DNA from: JAAAOH01 sp046540795
GTDB lineage: Bacteria > Spirochaetota > Spirochaetia > DSM-27196 > PWMO01
Length of the DNA stretch: 9,277 nt
Direction: 5' to 3'
NCBI GenBank assembly: GCA_046540795.1
Contig: JBKHEN010000103.1
Coordinates: 1-9,277, forward strand
The position numbers and the translations under genes are program-made. Positions 1 to 6,489 of the stretch are shown here, one piece after another. The notes beneath the pieces were generated by a model. The model did no database searches and was not told where the DNA came from. It worked only from the letters and a program-made list of their open reading frames with translations. Every line of letters begins with the position of its first letter. The first letter of the stretch is position 1.

Positions 1-1
1 C

Positions 2-346
2 CGCGAGGGGCGGACCGGCCGAAACGCAGAGGCCGGCAGCACGTCGTCCGGTGACGCGGCCGGCCCGCCGCGCGGCGCAGGGACGTCTCCGAACGATGCG
101 GCTTCCCCCGGGCAGCAGTCCCGCCGCGAAAAGGGGCTTCGGATCACGGCTCCCATGCCGGGAACCATCCTCGACGTACGGGTCAAGGTCGGGGACTCGG
201 TAGTACCGGGAAACGTCATTATGGTGCTCGAGGCGATGAAGATGGAAAACGAGATCACGGCGCCCGGTGCCGGGGTCGTGGATGAGATTGCAGTCGGCAA
301 GGGTGCCTCGGTCAGTTACGGGGATGTGCTTGCCGTAGTGGTCTGA
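2..346 (+). CDS. Biotin carrier domain of Na+-pumping decarboxylase (3' end, partial)
   Basis: The frame is open from the left edge and ends at TGA 344-346, giving 114 visible residues; the start lies outside the window. The last 65 or so residues form a biotinyl/lipoyl attachment domain with the signature EAMKMEN. The biotinylated lysine is visible residue 80 (codon 239-241), 34 residues from the C-terminus as is usual for this family. The preceding stretch is rich in Ala, Gly, Pro and Ser, typical of the flexible linker that lets the biotin arm swing between the carboxyltransferase and the membrane subunit. It could be a free gamma-type carrier (as in methylmalonyl-CoA or glutaconyl-CoA decarboxylase) or the C-terminal domain of a fused oxaloacetate decarboxylase alpha chain; the window cannot separate these. 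It sits 11 bases upstream of the beta subunit gene, so the two are very likely co-transcribed. Confidence 0.93.
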   Translation, partial: REGRTGRNAEAGSTSSGDAAGPPRGAGTSPNDAASPGQQSRREKGLRITAPMPGTILDVRVKVGDSVVPGNVIMVLEAMKMENEITAPGAGVVDEIAVGKGASVSYGDVLAVVV

Positions 347-357
347 GGGGCGCGGGA

Positions 358-1491
358 ATGGGCGGAGACCTTGCGGCGTTTCTCGACAGTATGGGGTACC
401 TGCACCTCGGGTGGCAGCAAGTCGTCATGATCGGCATCGGATGCGTGCTTCTGTATCTCGCCATCGTGCGCAAGTACGAGCCGCTCCTTCTTCTGCCTAT
501 CGCCTTCGGGGTGATCCTGACCAACCTGCCGCTCGCCGATCTCATGGCGCCGCCGGCGGAAGACGGGAGTCCCGGGGGACTGCTGTACTACCTCTATCAG
601 GGCACGCGGCTGGGCATCTATCCCCCGCTGATCTTCCTGGGCATCGGGGCGTTAACCGACTTCGGCCCCCTCCTTGCCAACCCCAAGACCTTCCTTCTCG
701 GAGCGGCAGCGCAGTTCGGCATTTTTGCCACCTTTTTCGGGGCGGTGCTCCTCGGCTTCACGCCGGGGCAGGCGGGCGCCATCGGTATCATCGGCGGCGC
801 CGACGGACCGACGGCAATCTTCACCGCCTCCCGGCTGGCTCCGGAGTTTCTCGGTCCCATCGCCATTGCCGCTTACTCCTACATGGCGCTGGTACCGATC
901 ATCCAGCCGCCGATCATGCGGGCACTGACCTCCCGCCGCGAGCGCCGCATCGTCATGGCACAGATGAGACCGGTCGGCCGCCGGGAACGGATTCTGTTTC
1001 CGATTCTTGTGGTGATTCTGATGGGGCTGTTCATACCGGCAGCGGCACCGCTGCTCGGTTCGCTCATGCTCGGGAACCTGTTCCGGGAAACCGGTGTGGT
1101 GGAGCGCCTGTCGAAGGCCGCGCAGAACGAGCTCATCAACATCATCACCATATTTCTCGGGGTTACCGTCGGCGCGACGGCAAAGGCGGAGCAGTTTCTG
1201 AGCGCGGAGACCCTCTTCATCATTGGCCTCGGTCTGATCGCCTTTGCCGTGGGGACGGCGGCGGGAGTGCTCTTGGGCAAGGTGATGTGCGTGCTCACCG
1301 GGGGCGAGGTCAATCCGCTGATCGGTGCGGCCGGTGTTTCCGCGGTGCCTATGGCAGCACGGGTAACACAGATCGTGGGACGGCGGGAAAACCCCGACAG
1401 CTTTCTGTTGATGCACGCGATGGGACCGAACGTGGCCGGAGTGATCGGCTCCGCGATAGCCGCCGGCGTGCTCATCGCGCTGCTGGAGTAG
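358..1491 (+). CDS. Na+-translocating decarboxylase beta subunit (OadB/MmdB/GcdB family)
   Basis: A 377-residue polytopic membrane protein with about ten hydrophobic segments. It decarboxylates carboxybiotin on the carrier subunit and couples this to Na+ export. The sequence shows GGADGPT, with Asp149, and later NPLIGAAGVSAVPMAAR from Asn319. With one constant offset of 54, Asp149, Tyr175, Asn319, Gly323, Ser328 and Arg335 line up with Klebsiella OadB residues D203, Y229, N373, G377, S382 and R389 (numbering recalled), which are implicated in Na+ binding and catalysis. All are kept, so an active pump is expected. The length is near the shorter end for the family; MmdB and GcdB types are about 375 residues, whereas OadB is longer. 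This favours an acyl-CoA decarboxylase over oxaloacetate decarboxylase, but only weakly. A GAGGGG ribosome site lies just before the ATG. Confidence 0.95.
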   Translation: MGGDLAAFLDSMGYLHLGWQQVVMIGIGCVLLYLAIVRKYEPLLLLPIAFGVILTNLPLADLMAPPAEDGSPGGLLYYLYQGTRLGIYPPLIFLGIGALTDFGPLLANPKTFLLGAAAQFGIFATFFGAVLLGFTPGQAGAIGIIGGADGPTAIFTASRLAPEFLGPIAIAAYSYMALVPIIQPPIMRALTSRRERRIVMAQMRPVGRRERILFPILVVILMGLFIPAAAPLLGSLMLGNLFRETGVVERLSKAAQNELINIITIFLGVTVGATAKAEQFLSAETLFIIGLGLIAFAVGTAAGVLLGKVMCVLTGGEVNPLIGAAGVSAVPMAARVTQIVGRRENPDSFLLMHAMGPNVAGVIGSAIAAGVLIALLE

Positions 1492-1494
1492 CCG

Positions 1495-2037
1495 TTGTTG
1501 ATGATACGAGGCAGGCATTCGGACCCAGTATGCAGAGGTCGATTCCGCAGCGCCGCGATTAGACCGGCGACGGCCGCCGTCGTGGCTGTGGCGGCTGCCG
1601 CCGTCGCACTCGGATTGTGGATAGTCCCGCCGGAGCTCGGGGTCGAGGTTATCAATGAGGACGGCGAGTCGGTCGCGCGGTTTCACGGCGTGCGATCATT
1701 CGTCCTGCGCCACACCCACTCGGTCATGAAGACACCGGTGGAGGACTACTACGAGGTGGCAAGCCGAACGCACTTGGTTCAGACACAGACCAGATACCGC
1801 TCTCTGGGAGCCGGGCTGCCTTCGAGCGGCATTGGTGAGTTCCGAAGGGAGGACGGGTGGTTCGTGCGGGATAGTATCGGTGGAAGGCTCGAGCGGATCA
1901 CCGTCCGCGTGGGGCGGGTGAGCAAGCAGGTGTTGATGATAGACGGGAAAGAAATCCCTCTCAGGGATCTTGATACAGCCGGAAAAGCACTTACAATACG
2001 ACCGGCAATCATTTTGTTTTCGATGCTGTGGGTATAG
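1495..2037 (+). CDS. DUF1850 family protein, TRAP-TAXI associated
   Basis: A 180-residue protein with an Arg-rich N-terminus, one hydrophobic segment at about residues 24-45 (Ala/Val-rich) and a predicted extracytoplasmic part of about 130 residues. It reads as a DUF1850 protein: after the membrane segment comes a beta-rich domain with 'HSVMKTPVEDYYEV' and later 'GGRLERITVRVG'. The family has no established function, but is repeatedly found beside fused TRAP permeases and TAXI receptors, as it is here, ten bases before the permease start. A role in assembly or function of the transporter is an inference from that. The start is uncertain: TTG 1495, TTG 1498 and ATG 1501 are in frame, with GGAG at 1485-1488; the ATG would shorten it by two residues. 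The gene begins three bases after the decarboxylase stop, suggesting one transcript. Confidence 0.8.
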   Translation: MLMIRGRHSDPVCRGRFRSAAIRPATAAVVAVAAAAVALGLWIVPPELGVEVINEDGESVARFHGVRSFVLRHTHSVMKTPVEDYYEVASRTHLVQTQTRYRSLGAGLPSSGIGEFRREDGWFVRDSIGGRLERITVRVGRVSKQVLMIDGKEIPLRDLDTAGKALTIRPAIILFSMLWV

Positions 2038-2041
2038 GAGG
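2036..2041 (+). promoter_or_regulatory. Ribosome binding site fixing the permease start
   Basis: AGGAGG overlaps the DUF1850 stop codon (TAG 2035-2037) and ends six bases before ATG 2048. This decides the permease start: the same frame is open further upstream, back into the DUF1850 gene, but that part reads as a cysteine- and arginine-rich shadow with no transporter features. Confidence 0.8.
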
Positions 2042-2047
2042 CTGAGC

Positions 2048-4030
2048 ATGAGTGAGCAGGATTCACGGCAGAACGGGGCCGAAGAGGCCGCTCCAAAAAC
2101 AGCAACGTCCGGCGCCCTCACGGGTGAGGACCCGGAGCTGCAGAGCTCCACGAGAGACCTCAAAGGCATCGCCGGCAAGATCGTCTTTGCGATAGCGGTG
2201 GCCATGTCCCTGTTCCACCTCTACACGGCGGGATTCGGCGTGCTTCTGGCTCACAAACAGCGGGCCGTGCACCTCATGTTCGTACTGGTTATCGGTTTCT
2301 TGCTCTATCCTGCCTCCAAGAAGAAAACAGGCTCGGCGAGCGTCCCGTGGTACGATTGGATCCTCGCGGCGTCTGCGATCGCCGTGAACACCTATATTCT
2401 TGTCTTCTACGATGTGCTGGTGCGCCGGGGCGGACTACCCTCGCAGACGGACATGATCATGGGCGTGATTACCGTGCTGCTGGTGCTGGAGATCACGCGC
2501 CGGTCCATCGGGCTTGCGCTGTCCATCATCGCGGTGGTGGCGCTGTTTTACGGATATTTCGGGTATCTCATTCCGGGACAACTCGGCCACGTCGGGTACA
2601 GCGTGCGACGGCTGGTCAATCAAATGTACATGTCCACCGAGGGCATCTTCGGTATTCCTCTCGGCGTCTCGGCAACCTTCGTGTTCCTCTTTGTGCTCTT
2701 CGGTGCCTTTCTCGAGGTGACCGGGGTCGGGCAGTTCTTTATTGACATGGCATTTTCGGTGGCCGGCAGGCGCCGGGGAGGACCGGCCAAAGCCGCCGTT
2801 GTGGCAAGCGGCTTCATGGGCTCGATCTCAGGCAGCTCCATCGCCAATACCGTGACTACGGGCTCATTTACCATCCCGCTCATGAAACGGATCGGCTACA
2901 AGGCGAACTTCGCCGGTGCCGTAGAGGCGGCCGCCTCTACGGGTGGACAGATCCTGCCGCCGGTCATGGGAGCTGCGGCATTCATCATGGCGGAGTTCAC
3001 GGGGATATCCTACGTTCGGATCATCGGCGCCGCGGCGATTCCCGCGCTCATCTACTATATGGGCGTGTTCGTCATGGTTCACCTCGAGGCGGTGAAACAC
3101 GGTCTGGAGGGGCTGCCTAGGGAAGAGATTCCGAACTTCAAGCGGGTCATGATAGACGGGTTTCATCTTCTCGTGCCCCTGGTGGGGATCATCTACCTGC
3201 TGGTGGCGGGGTTCACGCCCTTCCGTGCGGCCTTCATCGGCATCGTCCTGGCCGTCGGTACCTGCTTGCTGAGGAAACACACCCGAATTCGCGCACGGGA
3301 CCTGTTGACCGCGCTGGATTCGGGGGCGAGGAAGGCGATCAGCGTGGCGGCTGCATGCGCCTGCGCGGGAATCATTGTGGGAATCGTGACGCTCACCGGC
3401 CTCGGGCTGGCCTTTGCAAATGCCATCGTCACGATGGCCGGCGGTCTGCTTCTGCCCACGCTGTTCTTCACGATGCTTGCCTCCATTCTGCTCGGTATGG
3501 GACTGCCTACCACGGCGAAGTACATCATACTGGCAACCATGGCCGCGCCGGCGCTCACTCACCTGGGCGTGAATCTCTTAGCGGCGCACCTGTTTATCCT
3601 GTACTTCGGAGTGATAGCCGACGTGACGCCTCCCGTGGCCCTCGCCGCGTACGCCGGCGCCGGCATCGCCGGGGGGAATTCCTTCCGCACCGGTCTCACC
3701 GCGCTGCGGCTGGCCCTTGCCGGGTTCATCATCCCCTACGTCTTTGCCTTGAATCCGACATTGCTGTTCATCGATACCACGCCGGTGAACCTGCTCGTAG
3801 CCGTCGTTACCGCCTGTATCGGTGTGATCGGACTCGGGGGCGCCGTGCAGGGGTACCTGTTGGTTCATGCCCGGCCGCACGAGCGATTGTTGTTGCTGGC
3901 CTCCGCGCTGACGCTCCTGATGCCGGGGATCATCTCGGACTTCGGCGGCATCGTTGCTTTCGGCCTGGTGATTCTTCTGCAGTGGGGACGAAGCCGCCAC
4001 GAGCATACAACCCCCGCCGGAGCGAGCTGA
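2048..4030 (+). CDS. TRAP transporter fused permease (4TM/12TM, TAXI type)
   Basis: A 660-residue inner-membrane protein that fuses the small (DctQ-like) and large (DctM-like) subunits of a tripartite ATP-independent periplasmic transporter. The first 40 or so residues are soluble and acidic. The small-subunit part covers roughly residues 45-190 and the rest is the large subunit. Two internally related motifs mark the transport core: 'SISGSSIANT' (residues 259-268) followed by 'AASTGGQILPPVMGAAAF', and 'GMGLPTTAKY' (483-492) followed by 'GVIADVTPPVALAAYAGAGI'. These are characteristic of the fused permeases that work with TAXI receptors. Import is driven by a cation gradient, usually Na+ in studied TRAP systems (a H+-coupled TAXI system has also been reported). 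The receptor gene is not adjacent; it lies beyond the reversed dehydratase gene at 5357. Confidence 0.95.
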   Translation: MSEQDSRQNGAEEAAPKTATSGALTGEDPELQSSTRDLKGIAGKIVFAIAVAMSLFHLYTAGFGVLLAHKQRAVHLMFVLVIGFLLYPASKKKTGSASVPWYDWILAASAIAVNTYILVFYDVLVRRGGLPSQTDMIMGVITVLLVLEITRRSIGLALSIIAVVALFYGYFGYLIPGQLGHVGYSVRRLVNQMYMSTEGIFGIPLGVSATFVFLFVLFGAFLEVTGVGQFFIDMAFSVAGRRRGGPAKAAVVASGFMGSISGSSIANTVTTGSFTIPLMKRIGYKANFAGAVEAAASTGGQILPPVMGAAAFIMAEFTGISYVRIIGAAAIPALIYYMGVFVMVHLEAVKHGLEGLPREEIPNFKRVMIDGFHLLVPLVGIIYLLVAGFTPFRAAFIGIVLAVGTCLLRKHTRIRARDLLTALDSGARKAISVAAACACAGIIVGIVTLTGLGLAFANAIVTMAGGLLLPTLFFTMLASILLGMGLPTTAKYIILATMAAPALTHLGVNLLAAHLFILYFGVIADVTPPVALAAYAGAGIAGGNSFRTGLTALRLALAGFIIPYVFALNPTLLFIDTTPVNLLVAVVTACIGVIGLGGAVQGYLLVHARPHERLLLLASALTLLMPGIISDFGGIVAFGLVILLQWGRSRHEHTTPAGAS

Positions 4031-4062
4031 GGACCTGCCTGCGACCGACGGGGCGGTGAGGC

Positions 4063-5043
4063 TCAGGAAGCCGATCCGCCGGAGGCGGTGAGCGCGCAGA
4101 GATCCTCGATGCCGACGTTCCCGCCGCTTACCACCGCGCACACCGTTTTGCCTGCGAAGCGGTGTGCGTGGACGCGCGCGGCCGTGGCGGTGACGGCGCC
4201 GGTGGGCTCCACCACCATCTTCATGCGTTCGAAGAAGAAACGCATCATTGCAACGACGTCGCTATCTGACACGGTTATCATGTCGTCGACGTAGTCGAGC
4301 ATCAGCTCGAAGTTGAGCTTCCCGACTGAGAGGTTTCGCATGCCGTCTGCGATGGTGTCGGTCGACGCATAGCGGATGAGCTCTTTGCGGTGAAACGACT
4401 GCGTGGCGTCGTCGGCTCCCGCGGTTTCCACGCCGATAACCTCAACGGAGGGCATCAGGCTCTTCACCGCGAGCGCGCAGCCTGAGATGAGGCCGCCGCC
4501 GCCCACCGGCACGAGCAAGACGTCGAGGTCCGGTACCTGCCGGACGATTTCGAGACCGCAGGTTCCCTGTCCCGCAATGATCAAGGGGTCCTCATACGGT
4601 GGAATCACGGTGTAGCCGTGGCGCTCCTGAAGCTCCATTGCCCGGGTATGGCGATCCTCGGATGTCGTGCCGGCGGTTGTGACCTCCGCGCCGTAGGCGA
4701 GGGTCGCATTTCTCTTGGCCGCCCGCGCGTCCTCGGGCATCACGACGACGCAGCTGACGTTCTCGAGACGGGCCGCACACGCCGTCGCCTGACCGTGGTT
4801 CCCGGAGCTGTAGGTTATCACCCCGCGTGATCGTTCTTCGTCGCTGAGCGTCCTGAGCTTATTCAATGCGCCGCGGATCTTGAACGCGCCCACGCGCTGC
4901 ACGTTCTCGGCCTTAAAGAAACACCGCGTGGAGGTCAATTCGTCGAAGGTCTTCGAAGTGAGAACGGGCGTCTCATGAACATCTCCGGAAAGCCGCCGAG
5001 CTGCCTCCCGTATGTCTTCTATGGTCGGTATATAGAAAGCCAT
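4063..5043 (-). CDS. PLP-dependent threonine/serine dehydratase
   Basis: A 326-residue fold-type II PLP enzyme. Visible landmarks are the Schiff-base lysine Lys55 in 'VGAFKIRGA', the substrate-carboxylate loop 'SSGNHGQ' (79-85), the phosphate-binding 'GGGGL' (181-185) and 'SGGN' (306-309), whose serine normally contacts the PLP pyridine nitrogen. It would deaminate threonine to 2-oxobutyrate or serine to pyruvate. No ACT-type C-terminal domain is present, so it is the short catabolic form rather than biosynthetic IlvA. The fragments 'TIADGMR' and 'MKMVVEPTGA' also fit the serine racemase / threo-3-hydroxyaspartate ammonia-lyase subgroup, so exact substrate is open. It converges on the permease gene with a 32-base gap in which I see no clear terminator, and diverges from the TAXI receptor gene. 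No strong Shine-Dalgarno precedes its ATG. Confidence 0.92.
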   Translation of the reverse strand: MAFYIPTIEDIREAARRLSGDVHETPVLTSKTFDELTSTRCFFKAENVQRVGAFKIRGALNKLRTLSDEERSRGVITYSSGNHGQATACAARLENVSCVVVMPEDARAAKRNATLAYGAEVTTAGTTSEDRHTRAMELQERHGYTVIPPYEDPLIIAGQGTCGLEIVRQVPDLDVLLVPVGGGGLISGCALAVKSLMPSVEVIGVETAGADDATQSFHRKELIRYASTDTIADGMRNLSVGKLNFELMLDYVDDMITVSDSDVVAMMRFFFERMKMVVEPTGAVTATAARVHAHRFAGKTVCAVVSGGNVGIEDLCALTASGGSAS

Positions 5044-5110
5044 TATCTATAGCTTAAAGGAATCGACCCTGGTGTGAAAGCCCATTCCTCCCGATGCCGT
5101 ACCGTGCCCG

Positions 5111-5139
5111 CCTTCGTGGCCTTCCGTGGCCTTCCGCGG
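5111..5139. repeat. Degenerate short tandem repeat, three copies
   Basis: Three consecutive imperfect copies are visible: CCTTCGTGG (5111-5119), CCTTCCGTGG (5120-5129) and CCTTCCGCGG (5130-5139), followed by CC. The unit is nine to ten bases. On the other strand it reads as repeated CCACGGAAGG. It is non-coding and lies just outside the dehydratase start. Confidence 0.7.
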
Positions 5140-5165
5140 CCGTCCTGAGAGGGAATTGCCGGCCC

Positions 5166-5195
5166 GGTGTCGTTTTGCTTGACAGATTCGACACC
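5166..5195. promoter_or_regulatory. Inverted repeat around a -35 box; possible operator
   Basis: GGTGTCG (5166-5172) and CGACACC (5189-5195) are perfect inverted repeats with 16 bases between them. The loop contains TTGACA at 5179-5184, an exact sigma-70-type -35 box pointing towards the receptor gene. The half-site centres are 23 bases apart, about two helical turns, which suits a dimeric regulator. No regulator gene lies in the window. Confidence 0.4.
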
Positions 5196-5207
5196 ACGAG
5201 AGAAGAT
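5179..5207 (+). promoter_or_regulatory. Possible promoter for the TAXI receptor gene
   Basis: TTGACA (5179-5184) matches the -35 consensus exactly. With a 17-base spacer the -10 position reads GAAGAT (5202-5207), only three of six matches to TATAAT; nearby GATGAT and GATATT have longer spacers. The -35 is good and the -10 poor, which would suit an activated or regulated promoter. The predicted transcript would have a leader of about 140 bases. Confidence 0.35.
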
Positions 5208-5340
5208 GATATTTGAGAGTATTTCCCATTTTCCGGTGCCGAGCCATCCGGAGAAAGGAGGTGGGTTTTCGGGAGCAGTTGTACCGATGAAGAACGAGTA
5301 GATAGCGACGGTTGGGGAGACAAGGGTCTCGGGTTTCGAC

Positions 5341-5348
5341 AAAGGAGG
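5341..5348 (+). promoter_or_regulatory. Ribosome binding site of TAXI receptor gene
   Basis: AAAGGAGG ends eight bases before ATG 5357. This sets the start there rather than at the in-frame codon at 5312, and gives a basic N-terminus followed directly by a hydrophobic signal sequence. ATG 5366 is a possible but less well-spaced alternative. Confidence 0.8.
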
Positions 5349-5356
5349 AATATAGA

Positions 5357-6334
5357 ATGCGGTCAATGCGAATGAATCGACTTGTGGTGCTAATCGCGGT
5401 CTTCTTGTTGGTAGCGGCTTTTTCGGTTTTCCCGGAAGGTGAGCGGGAGACCGGTCGTATCGTCTTGGCCACCGGTGGTACCGGGGGTGTCTACTATCCG
5501 CTCGGGGGCGCGATGGCGAGTCTCTGGAGCGATGAAATCGAAGGGGTCGAGGCAAGCTCGGAATCTACGGGGGCGTCGGTTGAAAACGTGAACCTGGTCA
5601 ATGAGCTTGAGTCGGAGTTGGGTCTCGTCCAGAACGACATCTCCTACTACGCGGCGCACGCGGAAGAGATGTTCGAAGACGAAGAGCCCATGGAGAACCT
5701 TCGGGGGGTCTTCACGATGTATCCGGAGACTATCCAGATCATCGCCCGCGCCGATGCCGACGTAGATACCGTCGGCGACATCTCCGACCTGAGGGTTGCC
5801 GTAGGCGCGCCGGGCAGCGGCACCGAAGTCAACGCTCGTCAGATTCTTCAGATGCACGATATAACTTACGACGATATCCGGGAGGATTTTCTGTCGTTTT
5901 CAGAAGCCGCGGATGCCATTCGTGACGGTAACGTCGACGTGGCCTTTGTTACCGCCGGCCTGCCCACCTCGAGTGTCATGGACCTTGCAACGTCCACCGA
6001 CATCACGATGGTCGGCATCGAGTCGGACATGCTGGATTCGATCCTCGATGAGTGGTCGTACTTCGCGGAGGTGACCATTCCGGCGGACACCTATTCCGGA
6101 CAGGATTCCGATGTGAGCGCCGTTGCCGTCATGGCCATGATGATCGCTCATGAATCCCTCGATGAGGAGCTCGTGTATAACATTACGAAGCAGACTCTCG
6201 AGAACACGGACGTGCTTGCCGACACCCATGACCGCGGTCGGGAGGTAGCGGTTGAGACCGCCCTCGACGGCATGTCGCTGGATCTTCACCCCGGTGCGCG
6301 GCGGTACTTCGAAGAACAGGATATGATTGACTGA
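5357..6334 (+). CDS. TAXI family TRAP transporter solute receptor
   Basis: A 325-residue secreted receptor. Residues 1-8 are basic and 9-25 form a hydrophobic signal segment ending 'FSVFPEGERE'. The mature domain opens with 'LATGGTGGVYYPLGGAMA' (37-54), the hallmark of the TAXI receptor family. 'VQNDISYYA' and 'VGAPGSGTEVNARQIL' are further family-typical stretches. Such receptors capture a substrate in the periplasm and hand it to the fused permease; studied members bind glutamate or 2-oxoglutarate, but ligand cannot be read from this sequence. The mature protein is strikingly rich in Asp and Glu, which may reflect a saline or alkaline periplasm. There is no lipobox cysteine, and the end of the signal has Pro where Ala is usual, so the cleavage site is unclear. 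Its likely partner permease is at 2048-4030. The next gene, the ferredoxin subunit, starts 155 bases downstream behind two hairpins. Confidence 0.95.
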   Translation: MRSMRMNRLVVLIAVFLLVAAFSVFPEGERETGRIVLATGGTGGVYYPLGGAMASLWSDEIEGVEASSESTGASVENVNLVNELESELGLVQNDISYYAAHAEEMFEDEEPMENLRGVFTMYPETIQIIARADADVDTVGDISDLRVAVGAPGSGTEVNARQILQMHDITYDDIREDFLSFSEAADAIRDGNVDVAFVTAGLPTSSVMDLATSTDITMVGIESDMLDSILDEWSYFAEVTIPADTYSGQDSDVSAVAVMAMMIAHESLDEELVYNITKQTLENTDVLADTHDRGREVAVETALDGMSLDLHPGARRYFEEQDMID

Positions 6335-6377
6335 CGTGCTCGCTTGCAGGAGCCGAGAGCGGACAGTTTGGTTCGGA

Positions 6378-6401
6378 CCGGGCGGCGGTGTCGTCGCCCG
6401 G
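6378..6401 (+). terminator. Strong GC hairpin after TAXI receptor gene (no T-tract)
   Basis: CCGGGCGGCG (6378-6387) pairs with CGTCGCCCGG (6392-6401): a ten-pair stem with one G-U pair and a four-base loop, GTGT. It begins 43 bases after the receptor stop. No run of T follows, so it is not a classic Rho-independent terminator. It may act as an mRNA 3' end stabiliser, a partial terminator or a processing site between the receptor and the oxidoreductase genes. Confidence 0.45.
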
Positions 6402-6408
6402 CCGGCAC

Positions 6409-6432
6409 GTCTGCACACCGGCGGGTGCAGAC
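6409..6432 (+). terminator. Second hairpin in tandem (no T-tract)
   Basis: GTCTGCAC (6409-6416) and GTGCAGAC (6425-6432) form a perfect eight-pair stem with an eight-base loop. It lies seven bases after the first hairpin and 57 bases before the ferredoxin start. No T-run follows. Together the pair makes it likely that the receptor and the oxidoreductase operon are expressed at different levels. Confidence 0.4.
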
Positions 6433-6489
6433 TACCCGGGATACGGAGCTCCATGACAGGGCGGTGTGTGCGGCCAGGAGCATGACCAC

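Larger units (their letters stand above)
5044..5356. other. Divergent non-coding region between dehydratase and TAXI receptor genes
   Basis: These 313 bases hold no convincing gene. They must supply promoters for both flanking genes. From left to right they contain a degenerate tandem repeat (5111-5139), a perfect 7-base inverted repeat enclosing TTGACA (5166-5195), a small stem TCCGG/CCGGA (5232-5252), an orphan Shine-Dalgarno sequence (5254-5263), a small hairpin GAGAC-AAGG-GTCTC (5317-5330) and the true ribosome site of the receptor gene. A long structured leader before the receptor is plausible. I cannot match it to a known riboswitch class. No clear promoter for the minus-strand gene was found. 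Confidence 0.6.

Noticed and set aside
411..1562. Long plus-strand frame (383 codons) overlapping the same gene in another phase
   Set aside because: Arg/His-rich with no domain; it is a shadow of the beta subunit gene.
652..1686. Long minus-strand open frame (344 codons) across the decarboxylase beta gene
   Set aside because: Its product is Arg/His/Gly-rich and low in hydrophobic order, the usual look of an antisense frame in GC-rich DNA; the plus strand encodes a membrane protein with all family motifs.
1970..2047. N-terminal extension of the TRAP permease by 26 residues
   Set aside because: The extension overlaps DUF1850 in another phase and AGGAGG sits exactly before ATG 2048.
5041..5056. 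TATAGAT-like -10 box on the minus strand for a leaderless dehydratase transcript
   Set aside because: It would put the start site inside the coding region, beyond the ATG, and no matching -35 is visible.
5043..5555. Minus-strand frames through the divergent region into the receptor gene
   Set aside because: Composition is Pro/Arg/Ser-rich, the start lies within the receptor coding region, and no ribosome site or domain is evident; the region is better explained as regulatory DNA.
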